Positions 37,499-48,319 of a DNA stretch of 64,000 nucleotides are shown here, in pieces. The notes under the pieces are model-generated. The model ran no database searches, was not told the DNA's origin, and saw only the letters and a program-made list of their open reading frames with translations. The stretch is from Hericium rajendrae (lineage: Eukaryota; Basidiomycota; Agaricomycetes; Russulales; Hericiaceae). Within the stretch, counting starts at the first letter, position 1; each line of letters opens with the position of its first letter. Both the position numbers and the translations under genes were made by a program. The stretch spans positions 682,001-746,000 of the forward strand of contig CM065889.1 of assembly GCA_033439255.1 (NCBI GenBank), written 5' to 3'.

Positions 37499-38478
37499 AT
37501 GTTTCGCAGTCGTCCAGGCAGCCTGCCCGGCAGCCCTGGACGACAGAGCGCCTCCTTCGGGAGCGCGCAATCGCGTTAGGGAGCGCGATCGATCCATCCT
37601 CTCACGTTACTTACACGTCGCACCTGCAGTCCTACCTGACTTTCTGCAAAATTCATCGCTTTCCCATCGACCCCAGTGCCGACACCCTCTCATTCTACGT
37701 CGTCTTCATGTGTCACCACATCCAACCCCGCTCTGTCGGTCAATATCTTTCGGGTATCTGCAACCAATTGGAGCACCTCTTCCCCGACATTCGCAAAAAT
37801 CGCGCCAGCTCGCTCGTCACCCGCACGCTCGCCGGTTGCATCAAGCGACTCGGCTCTGCGGTACAACGCAAAGACCCGCTCGGATGTGACCATCTACAGC
37901 TTCTGCTCGACTCCTTGCCATGCCCTTCGCACGACGACCTCCTCTTTCTCAGCCTCGCATTTTGCGGTTTTTTCGCTCTCCACCGCCTGGGCGAGATTAC
38001 GTCGCCCGACCGTCTCCAATCCCGTGATTGGCGCAAGGTCATACTTCGTCACTCAGTCCGACTTAACGAGTCCAGCTTGCAATACTCCCTCCCTTCTCAC
38101 AAAGCTGATCGCTTCTTCGAAGGCAGCACCATTGTCATCGCCAAACGGGAAGGGCCGCTCGATCCTCACGCTGTTTTCTCGCGCTACCTCAACTCGCGCG
38201 ACGAAAAATTTCCCATCCTACCGGCGCTATGGTTGACGGCTGACGGTTCCATGCCTTCGCGTACGTGGTTCCTGAAGCGTCTCCATGCCTTCCTCCCGCT
38301 GTCCTTCACAGGTCACTCCCTCCGATCCGGAGGTGCGACCTTCTTCGCTTCCCAGGGCTGGCCGGACGACCGGATTCAGGCTTTAGGGCGTTGGAGCTCG
38401 GACGCTTTCAGGATGTACATTCGCAAGAACCCCGTCATCCTGCAAGCTCTGCTCCACGCTCGGTCTGCGAACGCGTGA
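37492..38478 (+). CDS. Retroelement part: tyrosine recombinase
   Basis: About 328 residues. An N-terminal helical DNA-binding part (SHVTYTSHLQSYLTFCKIH) precedes the catalytic domain with the expected Arg in FFALHRLGEIT, the H-x-x-R box in TGHSLRSGGATFFASQGW and the nucleophilic Tyr in FRMYIRK. This is the enzyme that would insert a circular DNA copy. The frame looks open throughout. Confidence 0.85.
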   Translation: MLDVSQSSRQPARQPWTTERLLRERAIALGSAIDPSSHVTYTSHLQSYLTFCKIHRFPIDPSADTLSFYVVFMCHHIQPRSVGQYLSGICNQLEHLFPDIRKNRASSLVTRTLAGCIKRLGSAVQRKDPLGCDHLQLLLDSLPCPSHDDLLFLSLAFCGFFALHRLGEITSPDRLQSRDWRKVILRHSVRLNESSLQYSLPSHKADRFFEGSTIVIAKREGPLDPHAVFSRYLNSRDEKFPILPALWLTADGSMPSRTWFLKRLHAFLPLSFTGHSLRSGGATFFASQGWPDDRIQALGRWSSDAFRMYIRKNPVILQALLHARSANA

Positions 38479-38538
38479 ACATCCCCATTTTCCATTCACA
38501 CCACCATCCTTCCCACCTCCGACCTTTCTCTAGCACCT

Positions 38539-38662
38539 TTTACCGGTCTTTGTTCATGCGCTCAAAAATCCAGTTGTCTCCCCGGGCGCTCCCTTCTGGG
38601 GGGCGTCGCTTTGCCCTATTCCACGCTTGGAAGCCACCCATAAAAGTGAGAAAGTCGATTAG
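38539..38662 (+). repeat. B1 repeat of the retroelement
   Basis: 124 bp with one mismatch to B2; abuts A2 directly. Confidence 0.85.
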
Positions 38663-39020
38663 TCGTGTTTAGACATGTGTTTACACGAGGCTAATCGACT
38701 CGATCTCTCTCTGCGACGCTTCGCCGCGCATAGTTCATTTGGCCGCCAGCCATCGTTCGCTCGCCGCGCGAGATCAGTCTCGCTGACGACGCGGAACCTC
38801 TGGCGGGAGTGACGCGCTGACTGCGGCTGCCCGCCGTGGTTGGTCAGCGTTGTCTCGGATCCCCCTGCCATGGCAGGGAGGATATAAGAGTCGTGCGAGG
38901 AGGTTTCATACCCCCCAGACTCTTGTTTGTCCTCCCAGGTTCGTGACCTCTCGCTGAGGCCCTGCGCCGCGCGCCCGCTGACGCTTTGTTCTCACAGACG
39001 CAGTCTTGAGATCGTTTTGT
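38663..39020 (+). repeat. A2 repeat of the retroelement
   Basis: 358 bp. By eye it is identical to A1 outside the 17-bp duplication. Confidence 0.85.
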
Positions 39021-39269
39021 GCACCCACCCTTCCCTCCCTCTTCCGATCACATTCGATTTATTTACTCCAGCTACTCCAGCGAGGACACTTTTTTCTTTT
39101 CTTAAATTCGCTAATTACTCCTCCATTTTCTCGCGCCTGTGCCTCTGCTGTATTCTCCCGTCCCGTTCCGTGCCTCTGCTGTATTCTCGGTTCTCATCTG
39201 TCGCCTCTTTTGTATTCTCGGTCCTCGTTTCTTGCTTCGTCTGTCTTTCGCGCTATCTGTATGGCCTTG

Positions 39270-39393
39270 TTTACCGGTCTTTGTTCACGCGCTCAAAAAT
39301 CCAGTTGTCTCCCCGGGCGCTCCCTTCTGGGGGGCGTCGCTTTGCCCTATTCCACGCTTGGAAGCCACCCATAAAAGTGAGAAAGTCGATTAG
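39270..39393 (+). repeat. B2 repeat of the retroelement (right end)
   Basis: 124 bp; its end GTCGATTAG marks the right boundary. The spacer before it (39021-39269) contains imperfect repeats of a CTCTGCTGTATTCTC word. Confidence 0.82.
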
Positions 39394-39807
39394 GTGTCTG
39401 AGGTCCTACGTCCTATTGATGGTATGTTTTACCCACGCTTCATTAAGCGCTTGGCAGTCTTGGCAGATGTAGTTTCGTCGACTTGCACTTGTCGAGGTTT
39501 GCCTGACATTGACGGAGTACTTCTCCTAGCAAGATTTCGCGAGCTCTACGCCCGTCTTTTCAGTTCGCACATCACGAAACTGATCTCGAGGTAGTCGAGC
39601 AGCTTGATTGCATAAGCCTTGTAATCCACCCATTCTGAAAATTGGTTGTTTTGCCCTCTGCAGCTTGTAGTGCATCGTGCGCATTTCAGACATCCTCCTC
39701 GAGTTTGTCTAGATTTTGGTTTGAAGGTATCCCAGCCTGCAGGAGCCCTCTCACCATACGCAGAGGTTTGCATCAGGCGAAACATCACAATTTGCAGCAC
39801 CAGCATC
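39394..39807. other. Spacer between retroelement and CLP1
   Basis: Upstream region of CLP1; nothing else recognised. Confidence 0.45.
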
Positions 39808-41654
39808 ATGTCAACGTCCAATACCAAGCAGTGGGACTTGGAGCCTGAGACAGAGTACAGATTCGAGCTCGACCCTGGTACTACACTCGCCATCAAGGTG
39901 CGCCTTCATCCAATCCCATATAAATCTCACCCACAACCAACCGCAAACGCGTCTAGCTCGTCCACGGCTACGCAGAGATCTTCGGCGCGGAGCTAGCAGA
40001 AGGCAGAACTTATCTTTTCGGATACGAGTGCAAAGCGGCAGTATACACATGGCAGGGCTGCACCATCGAGATACGTCCCTCCCCCTCTCCCCTGCCCACT
40101 GTGCGTACCGACCGCCCCGCACATCATAGGCCAGCCCTCGACCGAGTACGTCTCGGAAGAGACGCCCATGTCCGCGTACGCGAACGTGCATCTCGCGCTC
40201 GAGACGATGCGCGTGCGCGCGCGCACGGCGCTGGCGGCAAGCCCGCCCGACGAGGACGAGGAGCCGCGCGTGCTCGTGCTCGGCCCAGAAAACTCAGGCA
40301 AAACGACGGTGTGCAAGATCCTGACGAACTACGCCGTCCGCGCCGCGCAGGACTGGGCGCCGATGTACGTGAATGTCGACCCAGGCGAGGTGTGTTGTCG
40401 CGTCTTGTATAGGTACTTGGTGATGTATCTGATACGGTCTTGTATAGGGTGGAAATACGATCCCGGGGACGCTCACTGCGACGCCTATCGCGACGCCGTT
40501 GCCTACCGCCTCGCCGGCATCCCCGCTTGGCACGGCGGCGACGTCCGCGCCCTCGACGCTCGCGTCCAACGCGCTCCTCCCGCTCGTGTACTGGTACGGG
40601 CACGCCGAGACGCGGCGCAATCCACTCCTCATGGACCGTCTGATACGCAATCTGGGCGAGGGTGTCCGGGAGCGCGGCGAGATTGCTGGTGTCGGTGAGT
40701 GGTGATCACCGCCTCGCAGTGTGCATGTGTAAGACTGAGTGAATCAATCTGCTGCTAGGTCGTGCCGCGGGACTCATCGTGGATACGCCTTCAACCTTCG
40801 CGTCGTCGAGTAGCATGACGGCCACCGATCATAGACAGATGCTCATCAAAGCTTGCGTCGATGCATTCCGAAGTCAGTGCCTACGCTTATCCTCTTCTCG
40901 TCGCTGACTTACGGCTCGCCCACCACAGTAAACGTCATCCTCGTCGTTGGTCACGAAAAGCTCAACGTTGAGATGCAGCGCACTTACGGAAACCGCATCA
41001 ACGTCGTCAAAATCCCTAAATCCGGCGGCGTACGCACTCCTTTCATTTCCCATTCCCACAACAAACTGACAGCACCACCACATTATAGGTCGTCGAGCTG
41101 GACACGCCGTACCGCCAGCGCATACACACCTACCAGCTGCACACCTACATGTACGGCCAACCTCTCACGCCCCCGCCCGGCGCGGACCCCGGCGCGACTG
41201 CGGGCGGCGAAGCCGCGATGGACATGCATCTCGCGCCGAGCAGCTCCGTCATCGCCTTCGACGACCTCACGATCTACCGCATCGGCGAGGAGACGATGGC
41301 ACCGTCGAGCGCGCTCCCGATCGGCGCGACGCGCACCGTGTCCGAGATGCAGCCCGTGCAGGTCGACCCCGCCGTGCCGGGCGCGGGCCTGCGCAACGCG
41401 ATGCTCGCGCTCCTCGCGCCGCCTAACCCCGACGAGGCGGAGCGCTACGACGAGGAAGTGCTCGATCTGCAAGTCGTCGGCTTCCTGGCCGTGTGCGTAT
41501 CCTTTCCATACTCATCTGTGTGGTGTGCTGACTAGTGTGCTTAAGAACGAACGTCGACGTGCCAGGGCGCAAGCTGACGGTGCTGTCGCCGAGCCCGGGG
41601 TCGTTTGCGGGGCGGACGGCGATTGTGGGGTCCTTTGAGTGGACGGAGCAATGA
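39808..41654 (+). CDS. CLP1: mRNA cleavage and polyadenylation factor CLP1
   Basis: Clp1 is a subunit of cleavage factor IA (with Pcf11) in pre-mRNA 3'-end processing. Eight exons: 39808-39897, 39957-40074, 40130-40389, 40448-40694, 40759-40872, 40929-41029, 41089-41492 and 41546-41654, with introns of 53-64 nt. The N-terminal domain (LEPETEYRFELDPGTTLAIK, GYAEIFGAELAEG) is followed by GQPSTEYVSEETPMSAYANV and the Walker A loop GPENSGKTTVCKILTNYA. Next come NVDPGEGG, NALLPLVYWYGHAETRRNP, GLIVDTPSTF (Walker B), VNVILVVGHEKLNVEM and the C-terminal beta domain (FLAVTNVDVPGRKLTVLSPS). The protein ends IVGSFEWTEQ. Every join keeps frame, so the gene appears whole. Fungal Clp1 binds ATP but is thought not to act as an RNA kinase. 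Confidence 0.95.
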
Positions 41655-42067
41655 GCGGTACGGGCGGTACGGCAGATGACCATGTTGTAAAAGCGTACAT
41701 AAGGAAATACTACGCGGTGCTAAAGAAGTGGATTCTTGGCAGTAAGCAGTCGCTGGCGTGGCTGAGATTGATACCCCGACAGCACATCTGCCATTATGGT
41801 CGAGTGGATTATATACTCCATGGTAACACTGACAATAGCAAGCAAGCGATGTATATGATTATGAACGTAAGTCCGCTGCTTGGGCATTCCGCCCATACCG
41901 CAGATCCAAGCCGCGGAAAGTGAGATGTGATTTCGTGCATGGGATGCACGGAAGATTCTAACATGAAACAAGAGCCGAATTAGAGCTCGGATAGCTAGTG
42001 ATGCTGTCTCTATGAATAAAGGCGGATATGCCAGCGTTCACGTGCGACTGGACTTGGATTATGCTTA
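41655..42067. other. Convergent spacer
   Basis: Between the 3' ends of CLP1 and the NADH dehydrogenase gene. Nothing recognised. Confidence 0.5.
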
Positions 42068-44797
42068 TCACAGCCTGGAGAGGTCCCTGCCCCACACGCC
42101 CCTACAAGACCAGTCAGCTCCCGTCACTTTCGGGAAAAAAAATTGGCACGCACCGCACAATCCAATCGATCATCAACAGCGCCCGCGTCCGCAGGCTGAC
42201 CTGCTCGCTCCAGTACACGCTGCGCCACGCATACATCGCGACCAGCCCGCCCATGAAGCTCATGCGCCCGAGGTCAAACACTGCCGCGTTGCCGATGTAC
42301 GCGAGCGAGCCGAGGTGCAGATAGCGGAAGGGGCCGGAGACGGCCTCGTCGAGGTCGGGGACCTCGTTTGCTTGGAGCACGGAGCGCTGCGAGGCGAGGC
42401 GCTGCAGCTTCTTGCCGAGGTATTTGCCCTGTTGCGAGGCGACTTGGGCGGTCTGTAGGCGGGAAGTCAGAAGGGGTTTGACGAGAATGAAAAGGGCGTA
42501 CGGCGGGCAAGGCGGTGATCTTATTGCCGATTTCTTGCAGGAGGACGGCGAGCTCGTTCAGCGTGAGGCTATTGTCCGCGTCCGAGTCGTAGAGGTCGAA
42601 GAGGGCGCGGACCTCCTGGAGCTGGGCCTCGGCCATCGGGATCTTTGTCTTGATGCGCTGCACTATAGACCAAGCGTCAGAGCTAGTTTACTCTAAAGGA
42701 TGGGTAGCGTGAGCCAACAACATACCCATGAACTCCCACTCATCGTAATCAATCCTGCCGTCCTTGTTGCGATCTGCTTCTTCGACAAGATCGAGGAGGT
42801 GGGCAACGACGGACGTTTCAATCTAAATGGCATGACCGTCAGTAGTAAGACGCGGAAAGGACGACAAGGGTCATACTGTCGCGCAATCACCAATCGCATA
42901 AACCTCGCCCAGGGGCGCGCCCTTCACGCGAAGCTGCGCGTCCACTTCAATAGCTTTCTTGTGCACTTGGTTAGGGAGTAGGCTCGATACCTAGAATGAC
43001 AATGGTGGTATTCGCGTCAGATTTGCAAATCCGCCAATTCGATAATTTTTTGACTCACACGGGCGGTGAAGGGGTTCATGGCGATACCAGTTGACCAAAG
43101 GACAAAATTCGACGGAATATCATGGGTGATGACTTCACCAGTACTCCGGTCCCTAGTAGTGTACGAGACACGATCCGGATGGACGGAATGTACCCTGGCG
43201 AGTTTTGCAAGTCAGTGACTGACATGAAACTTGAGATAAAGGGATCCGAACCGCGCAGAAGTGATGAGGCAAACTCCGTCACGCCTAAATTTATCTTCGG
43301 CATATCGAGAGATGGCTTCCGAATACTAATAGAATCATCTGTATAATGGTTCTAGTAAAGAACGAAAACAATTACGGTGTTCAATATGTGTTCTCGTGAT
43401 TGGATGACATGGATAGAGACGTCCTCGCGACATAATTTCGGGTACTGAAACCGAACCCACGTCAGTAACAAGATCGCATACAAATGAAATGCTACCAACG
43501 TAGTTAATGATATCTTCCTGGCAAAGGTCATAGATTTCCTGGCACAACAGAGTCAGTTTCAGGTGTGAACTACCATAATATCAAATAAGCTTACAGCAGC
43601 AGTCTCGACACCAGTCGGTCCACCACCACAAACAACAAAGCTGAGTAAACGTTTGCGTTCCTTGGGGTCTGTGGTCGGGAGCGATGCCACCTCGAAATTG
43701 TCTATGCACAAATCATTATTGAGTTCGGAAGTTGATATGCTAGACATACCTAAAATGCGACGACGAATTGCCTGCGCGTCCGCAACGGTCTTTAGCTGAT
43801 AACAGTTTTCAAGGCCAGGTACACCATGTGTGCTGGAGATAGAGCCGACAGCGAGCACGAGCTTGTCATACCTAAACGGCAAGGTGAGGAAACACCAAAC
43901 ACAGTACACGGTTGCACGCACGGAAGATAAAAGCGCGTGGTGCTGCCATCTGCATTGTGGGCCTCGAGCTCGACGAGGTGTTCGGACATGACGATATCGA
44001 TGGCTCTCGCGTTGATAAATTGGCCATGAAGACGTGCTATAATTTTGCGGAGAGGTTCGATTAGGGAGCGGATAGATACCGTGCCTACGGCGGCAGCTGT
44101 TCCGGGACAACCATAAAATTATGAGCAGCTTGACCATTTGGGAACTCGAATGAATTAGCAAAGAAAAACGTACAGGGCAACAGAGGCGTAAAGGTGTTGA
44201 AGGTGTCCGGAGAAACGACGGTCACGTGATAGTCGCCAGCGTGCAATTGTTCGATGACACCAACGGCCTTGACAAGGAAACGCAGGATGGACGCGGTCAA
44301 TATTGCTACATAGATACTGGATATGATGTACGCACTCCCCATCCGCCACCAATGATGACCAGGCGAGGCTTGTCCTTCAATTTCTTCGCTTCCTCATCCT
44401 CCAGATCGCCAACAAGCTCGACAGCTATGGGCAGATTCTTGGGACCACCATGTTCGGGATTAAGGGCTAGCGGTGATACAGGAACACGGTCGATATGAAG
44501 ATCTGTGTATGTGCAGGCATCATGTAAGAATATTCCACCGATGAGAAGTGTGACACCGAAAGCAGAAGAGAGGACAGCGATGGTGGTATACCGGACGACC
44601 GTGCGCAGGACGGATGTTAGCGGACGTCGTGGAGGCGGCGGTGTTGAGAAAAGTCTGTGCGGGGGTTGTCGGTTAAAAGGGATTGGGAATGCGCGAGCGA
44701 GAGTTGGAGAGCGGGTATTGATAGAAAGACGCGCGGATGGGCGTACATGACCTGCGAGGGCGAGTCTGGACATTATAGTCGGTGTCATGGCCACCAA
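42068..44797 (-). CDS. NDE1: Alternative (type II) NADH dehydrogenase with EF-hands, mitochondrial
   Basis: A rotenone-insensitive flavoprotein that passes electrons from NADH to ubiquinone without pumping protons. About 13 short exons on the minus strand. An Arg/Ser/Pro-rich presequence and one membrane segment ([20 protein letters not shown]) precede the FAD-binding [18 protein letters not shown] and the NAD-binding [20 protein letters not shown]. Other blocks are [56 protein letters not shown] and [13 protein letters not shown]. Between these and the C-terminus lie two EF-hand loops, [12 protein letters not shown] and [12 protein letters not shown], as in the calcium-dependent external enzyme of Neurospora. 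The last exon (42068-42101) gives [10 protein letters not shown], the membrane-anchoring end typical of the family. The start could be any of the Met codons at 44797, 44788 or 44773. All joins keep frame. Confidence 0.92.
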
Positions 44798-45741
44798 ACC
44801 AAGTCAAGACGTCGTCGAGTTGGTCGTGCTCGTCGTTGTGGACGGTATCAGAAGGGAAACATGAAGAGGAATCAAGGTTAGCGTGGACTGTGGACCACCG
44901 CCGGCGCACCTATAAGTGATGATGTCATGAATTTCACGTCACTCCCAACTGCAAGTGATGTCAGGAACCTATTTCTGTCCACCACCTCGAACCCAACCGT
45001 TTAACATCCTGAACCTTGTCTTCGCCGTCCGTTTGTTTTCTTCAACATCTACACACGCACAGCGTAATAAGTTATGTCTCAGTATTGCAGGTTTACCTTT
45101 GCATGTGTGCCTCTAGGCTCTAGTCGCGCGGTGCGGTCTTTCTCGCTCATCCAGCGCTACTTAGTAGCTCCACTTGCAGACTAGCGCTGTAGTATATTAT
45201 TAGAACATTTCGAGTCTTCCTGCTGCCTCCGATCCAGCGAACACTTGTCTCTCCTCAGCACACAGTTCGTCACCATAAATGAATGCGCGCAGACAAGACG
45301 TACCACCGTATTTTCAGTCTATCTTCGACGTCTTTGAACGTAAGGCAGGAATTCAGAACTCGGTCGCGAGACTTGAGTCAAGCGTCAACGCCTCGACTGG
45401 CCCTATTTCGCACCGAATTGGTGCTTGCATCATTTCCGATATGCTCCTACATAAGAATTCGACCACGGCCCCGCATAAGACCCATTTCACCTCATCAATT
45501 CATGATCAGACATGCTGGATGCGTATCTGATTCTATCGCAGGGGGGAAGGAAGGCACAGCTAATGGATGGCTGCATGGGCGGTGATTTCCAAGTTTACTT
45601 CAGGTTCCTCTGCTGCATAATCTTGTCAGTCAAGGAGGGTATGTACGTACACTACCAGAAGTATCGACGGATAGCCATCGTATTTGACTATCAATAAATG
45701 TAGTATAATAAGTAAGAGTTGTGAAAAAAAAAAAGAGGGGG

Positions 45742-45747
45742 AAAAAA
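45742..45747 (-). terminator. RNA polymerase III terminator of the initiator tRNA
   Basis: On the minus strand a T6 run lies 23 nt past the tRNA end, backed up by an 11-T run at 45724-45734. Confidence 0.75.
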
Positions 45748-45770
45748 CTCGCGTTTTTTTCTGGAACATT

Positions 45771-45844
45771 AGCAGCACCTGGTTTCGATCCAGGGACCTC
45801 AGGGTTATGGGCCCTGCGCGCTATACCAGCTGCGCCATGCTGCT
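45771..45844 (-). tRNA. Initiator tRNA-Met(CAU)
   Basis: 74 nt, no intron. The acceptor stem is AGCAGCA pairing with TGCTGCT, so position 1:72 is A:U, the mark of eukaryotic initiator tRNAs. The anticodon arm is CAGGG-CCCATAA-CCCTG with anticodon CAT and the three consecutive G:C pairs of initiators. The T loop is ATCGAAA instead of TTCGANN, another initiator trait. All four arms pair fully, so it looks functional. Confidence 0.93.
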
Positions 45845-46386
45845 GTTATTGAGTTACGCCCATGGAAATATATATTCACCTTTGAAGTCAGAGTTCGACA
45901 TCAAAGCACAAGAGTCGTGTGCCATCACGGTAGCCGGCGGATAATATGAACAGACCGGTTACAAGATGAAGAACGTTAACGTTTGCATGCAACTTGAAAA
46001 ACAATAGCAGATTAAAAGCAGTTGCGATTGGCGAGATCTGATGCATGATAGCACGACGCCCGGCGTGCACGGAATACTTGACGTGTGATTCACCGCGCAT
46101 CGAAAATGTTGCAGTAGATTTACTGCTGAAAATTGAACCTGCCGTCCTAGGCCCTTCACAATCTGCATCATCCAATAACTGCAAGACGAGCGGTGTGCGG
46201 TAGCCATGGCTCCAAGAAAACAAGCTAATATTATCCAAATATGCAAAGTAAGTACAATCCAAACACAAGCCCAAGCTATACAACATCGCCCTGGCGGGGC
46301 GACCAGAGCGTCATAATAGTTGCTACCCGATAATTGAATGCGTACGATAATAATACAAATGATATCTTAGAAGCTGCATCCTCCGC

Positions 46387-47267
46387 CTAGAGGCTGCTGA
46401 ACTTCAGCTTCTTGGCAACCTCAGAGAAGTCAAGGTTGAGGGAGCTCGAGCGCGTGCGCTTGCCCAACGATCTCTTCGACTTCGAATTGCGCAATGTTGA
46501 CTCGGAGGGGGGATGGTAGGGCCCGAGGTGCCGGTCGAAAGCATGGGGGGCTACGTTGAAGACGTTGCGGCGAATGATCTCCATGATGAAGAAGGATGCT
46601 ATAATAGAGATCGGTAAATAAATGATCGTTGATGAGAGGCAGGAAATGTACCGATGATCTCGACCTCGGCGAGGACGCTTTGCGATTCGAGAACGAAGAG
46701 GTCGGAACCCAAACCCGGAAGCGGGGAGGGGATGAAGCGGCCGTTAAAACAGATAGAATTGCGGAAGAATGCGCTCTTCAGTATGCCCGTCTCCTTGTCC
46801 TCGAGCTGTTGGAGTGTCAGAAAACCGATGTAGCGAAGCGACAGAAGCGACAGACCTTCAGAGAACCCCGCGTCGCTGTCCAAGCACCTCCGCACCGCGC
46901 CGGAATGCTCACCGTCTTCTGACTAGAGTCCGACGGCAAATATCAGTACGACACGGGAGAGGGAGCGCAGGACTACGAACAGAGCATCGACGCCTCTACA
47001 CCCATCGAACAGGTCCTCGACGTCAGTCAGCTCCTCCGTCCCGATGCGAATGCGGCAGGGCACACGGCCCGCCCATTCGATGACTGCGAGGGCGCGGTCG
47101 TGCTTCTGCGCGTCATAAATGGCAGTGCGCCGCCGGAGGACGGCGCCGCGCGAGTAGCGACTGGTTCCAATGAAGCGAGTCGTGCAGATGGTGTAGATGG
47201 GAGTAAGGGAATCCGCGGTGAGCAGCCGAGAGTTGAGGAGGTCGGAGGAGGAAAACTTCAGAAGCAT
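46387..47267 (-). CDS. Hypothetical protein, possibly DUF6593/tubby-C-like
   Basis: The first part (MLLKFSSSDLLNSRLLTAD, then SRGAVLRRRTAIYDAQ, ALAVIEWAGRVPCRIRIG) has the strand pattern of the basidiomycete DUF6593 family, which resembles tubby C-terminal/scramblase-like beta barrels. A second block in another frame (ETGILKSAFFRNSICFNGRF, VLAEVEIIASFFIMEIIRRN) is joined by a 50-odd nt intron to a C-terminal segment rich in Ser/Lys/Arg (TLRNSKSKRSLGKRTRS) ending DFSEVAKKLKFSSL at 46387. How the first and second blocks join near 46920 is not clear; there may be a missed intron or a frame slip. The function is unknown. Confidence 0.5.
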
Positions 47268-48319
47268 TTTGGTTTAGAATGTGGGACAAAAGAGGATGAT
47301 GGAGGTGATGGAGACGGGCGAGAGTGCAGCTGAAGTATGGGAGGGAGGAAGGGGGGACAAGAGCCTAGTAGCCTAGTAGGAAGAGCGAAGTGGAGAGTTC
47401 AGCGAGAGCTGAAGTACAAGCAACTCAAAGCGCGATGACTTTATACTGGGTTGAAAGGAGCACGTAAAACGGTCCTAACCGAGAGGATTGACCGTTCTAC
47501 CTTGGTAAATTGCCACTTTCGAGGAGCGCATTGAGCCAGAGCGACCGGGAGAGATCACCCGAGAGGCGGGAAGGCGACGATAAGGAACTCCATTGTCCTT
47601 CGGAGTAGCGAGATCCAAGCTCAAACCAATTAGACGCGAGGCAAGGCGGGCCCTGGGTTGTAGTGGCTCCTGGGCGCGGACCCGCTAAGAACAAAGGCAG
47701 GACTATTGATCAAACACGCGTCAACCATTCCAGAAAACAGAGAGAACACGTTAGGGTGAGTGCATCGTGACAGCTTACGCACCGTCAACGATACATTGTC
47801 CATTTCAAGTCCGCGACACGAATCTTGATAGTCTCTCACAACATGAAGATCATGGACCGCAATCTGCGAAAACAAACCTGAGACATCAGTGTTAACGAGT
47901 TACGTACGAATGATTGGGGACTGAGAGCAAATGCGATAGTGCAAAACGAATGCGTTTACGTCTTGTTGGTCTTCGAGGACTGCTCAAACTGTCTCCGAAG
48001 AAAGCTTTCGGCTCCCAGCCAACTCGGCTCGTCGAGTCGTCCTGAATCTTCGACACGAAACGTGACGGTAACCACAATGCACCTGACTAGAGTCACGTCA
48101 CGCCACCAAATATTTGAGCTTGTTTGTTCAATCTTTGTTGGACCCGTGGCGCCAAACAAAGCCCAGAGTCGAACATCTACGACGTCGACGGTGGCGACGA
48201 CGACGACAGCAAGAACGGCAAATACGGCGGCGATAACCTCAACGGCGCTCCTCTCGACGAGCAGACATATCAGTGTTGCGGCCGACGAGCTCCATTGACG
48301 ATCCTACGCGCCTATTGGC
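47268..48319. other. 1.0 kb intergenic, nothing certain
   Basis: Divergent upstream region of the small minus-strand gene and the SAP-kinase gene. The frame SSIDDPTRLLAWLNV at about 48285-48330 lies just before the chosen kinase start and could belong to its true N-terminus, but it has no ATG. Confidence 0.4.

Larger units (their letters stand above)
35350..39393 (+). mobile_element. Ngaro/PAT-like tyrosine-recombinase retroelement with split direct repeats
   Basis: About 4.04 kb. Order on the plus strand: A1 repeat (35350-35724), coding region with reverse transcriptase, RNase H and tyrosine recombinase, B1 repeat (38539-38662), A2 repeat (38663-39020), a 249-bp unique spacer, and B2 repeat (39270-39393). 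This A1-internal-B1-A2-B2 split-repeat plan is the hallmark of Ngaro/PAT members of the DIRS order, which replace an integrase with a tyrosine recombinase and go through a circular intermediate. I see no target-site duplication, as expected for recombinase-based insertion. No separate gag-like frame or zinc knuckle was found. The element is treated as a fossil: the RNase H and recombinase frames look open, and the reverse transcriptase part appears broken about once or twice. Near-identity of the repeats suggests recent insertion. Confidence 0.85.
44798..46386. other. 1.6 kb intergenic containing the initiator tRNA
   Basis: Apart from the tRNA and its T-run terminators, I see only short open frames without domains on both strands. 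Confidence 0.45.
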
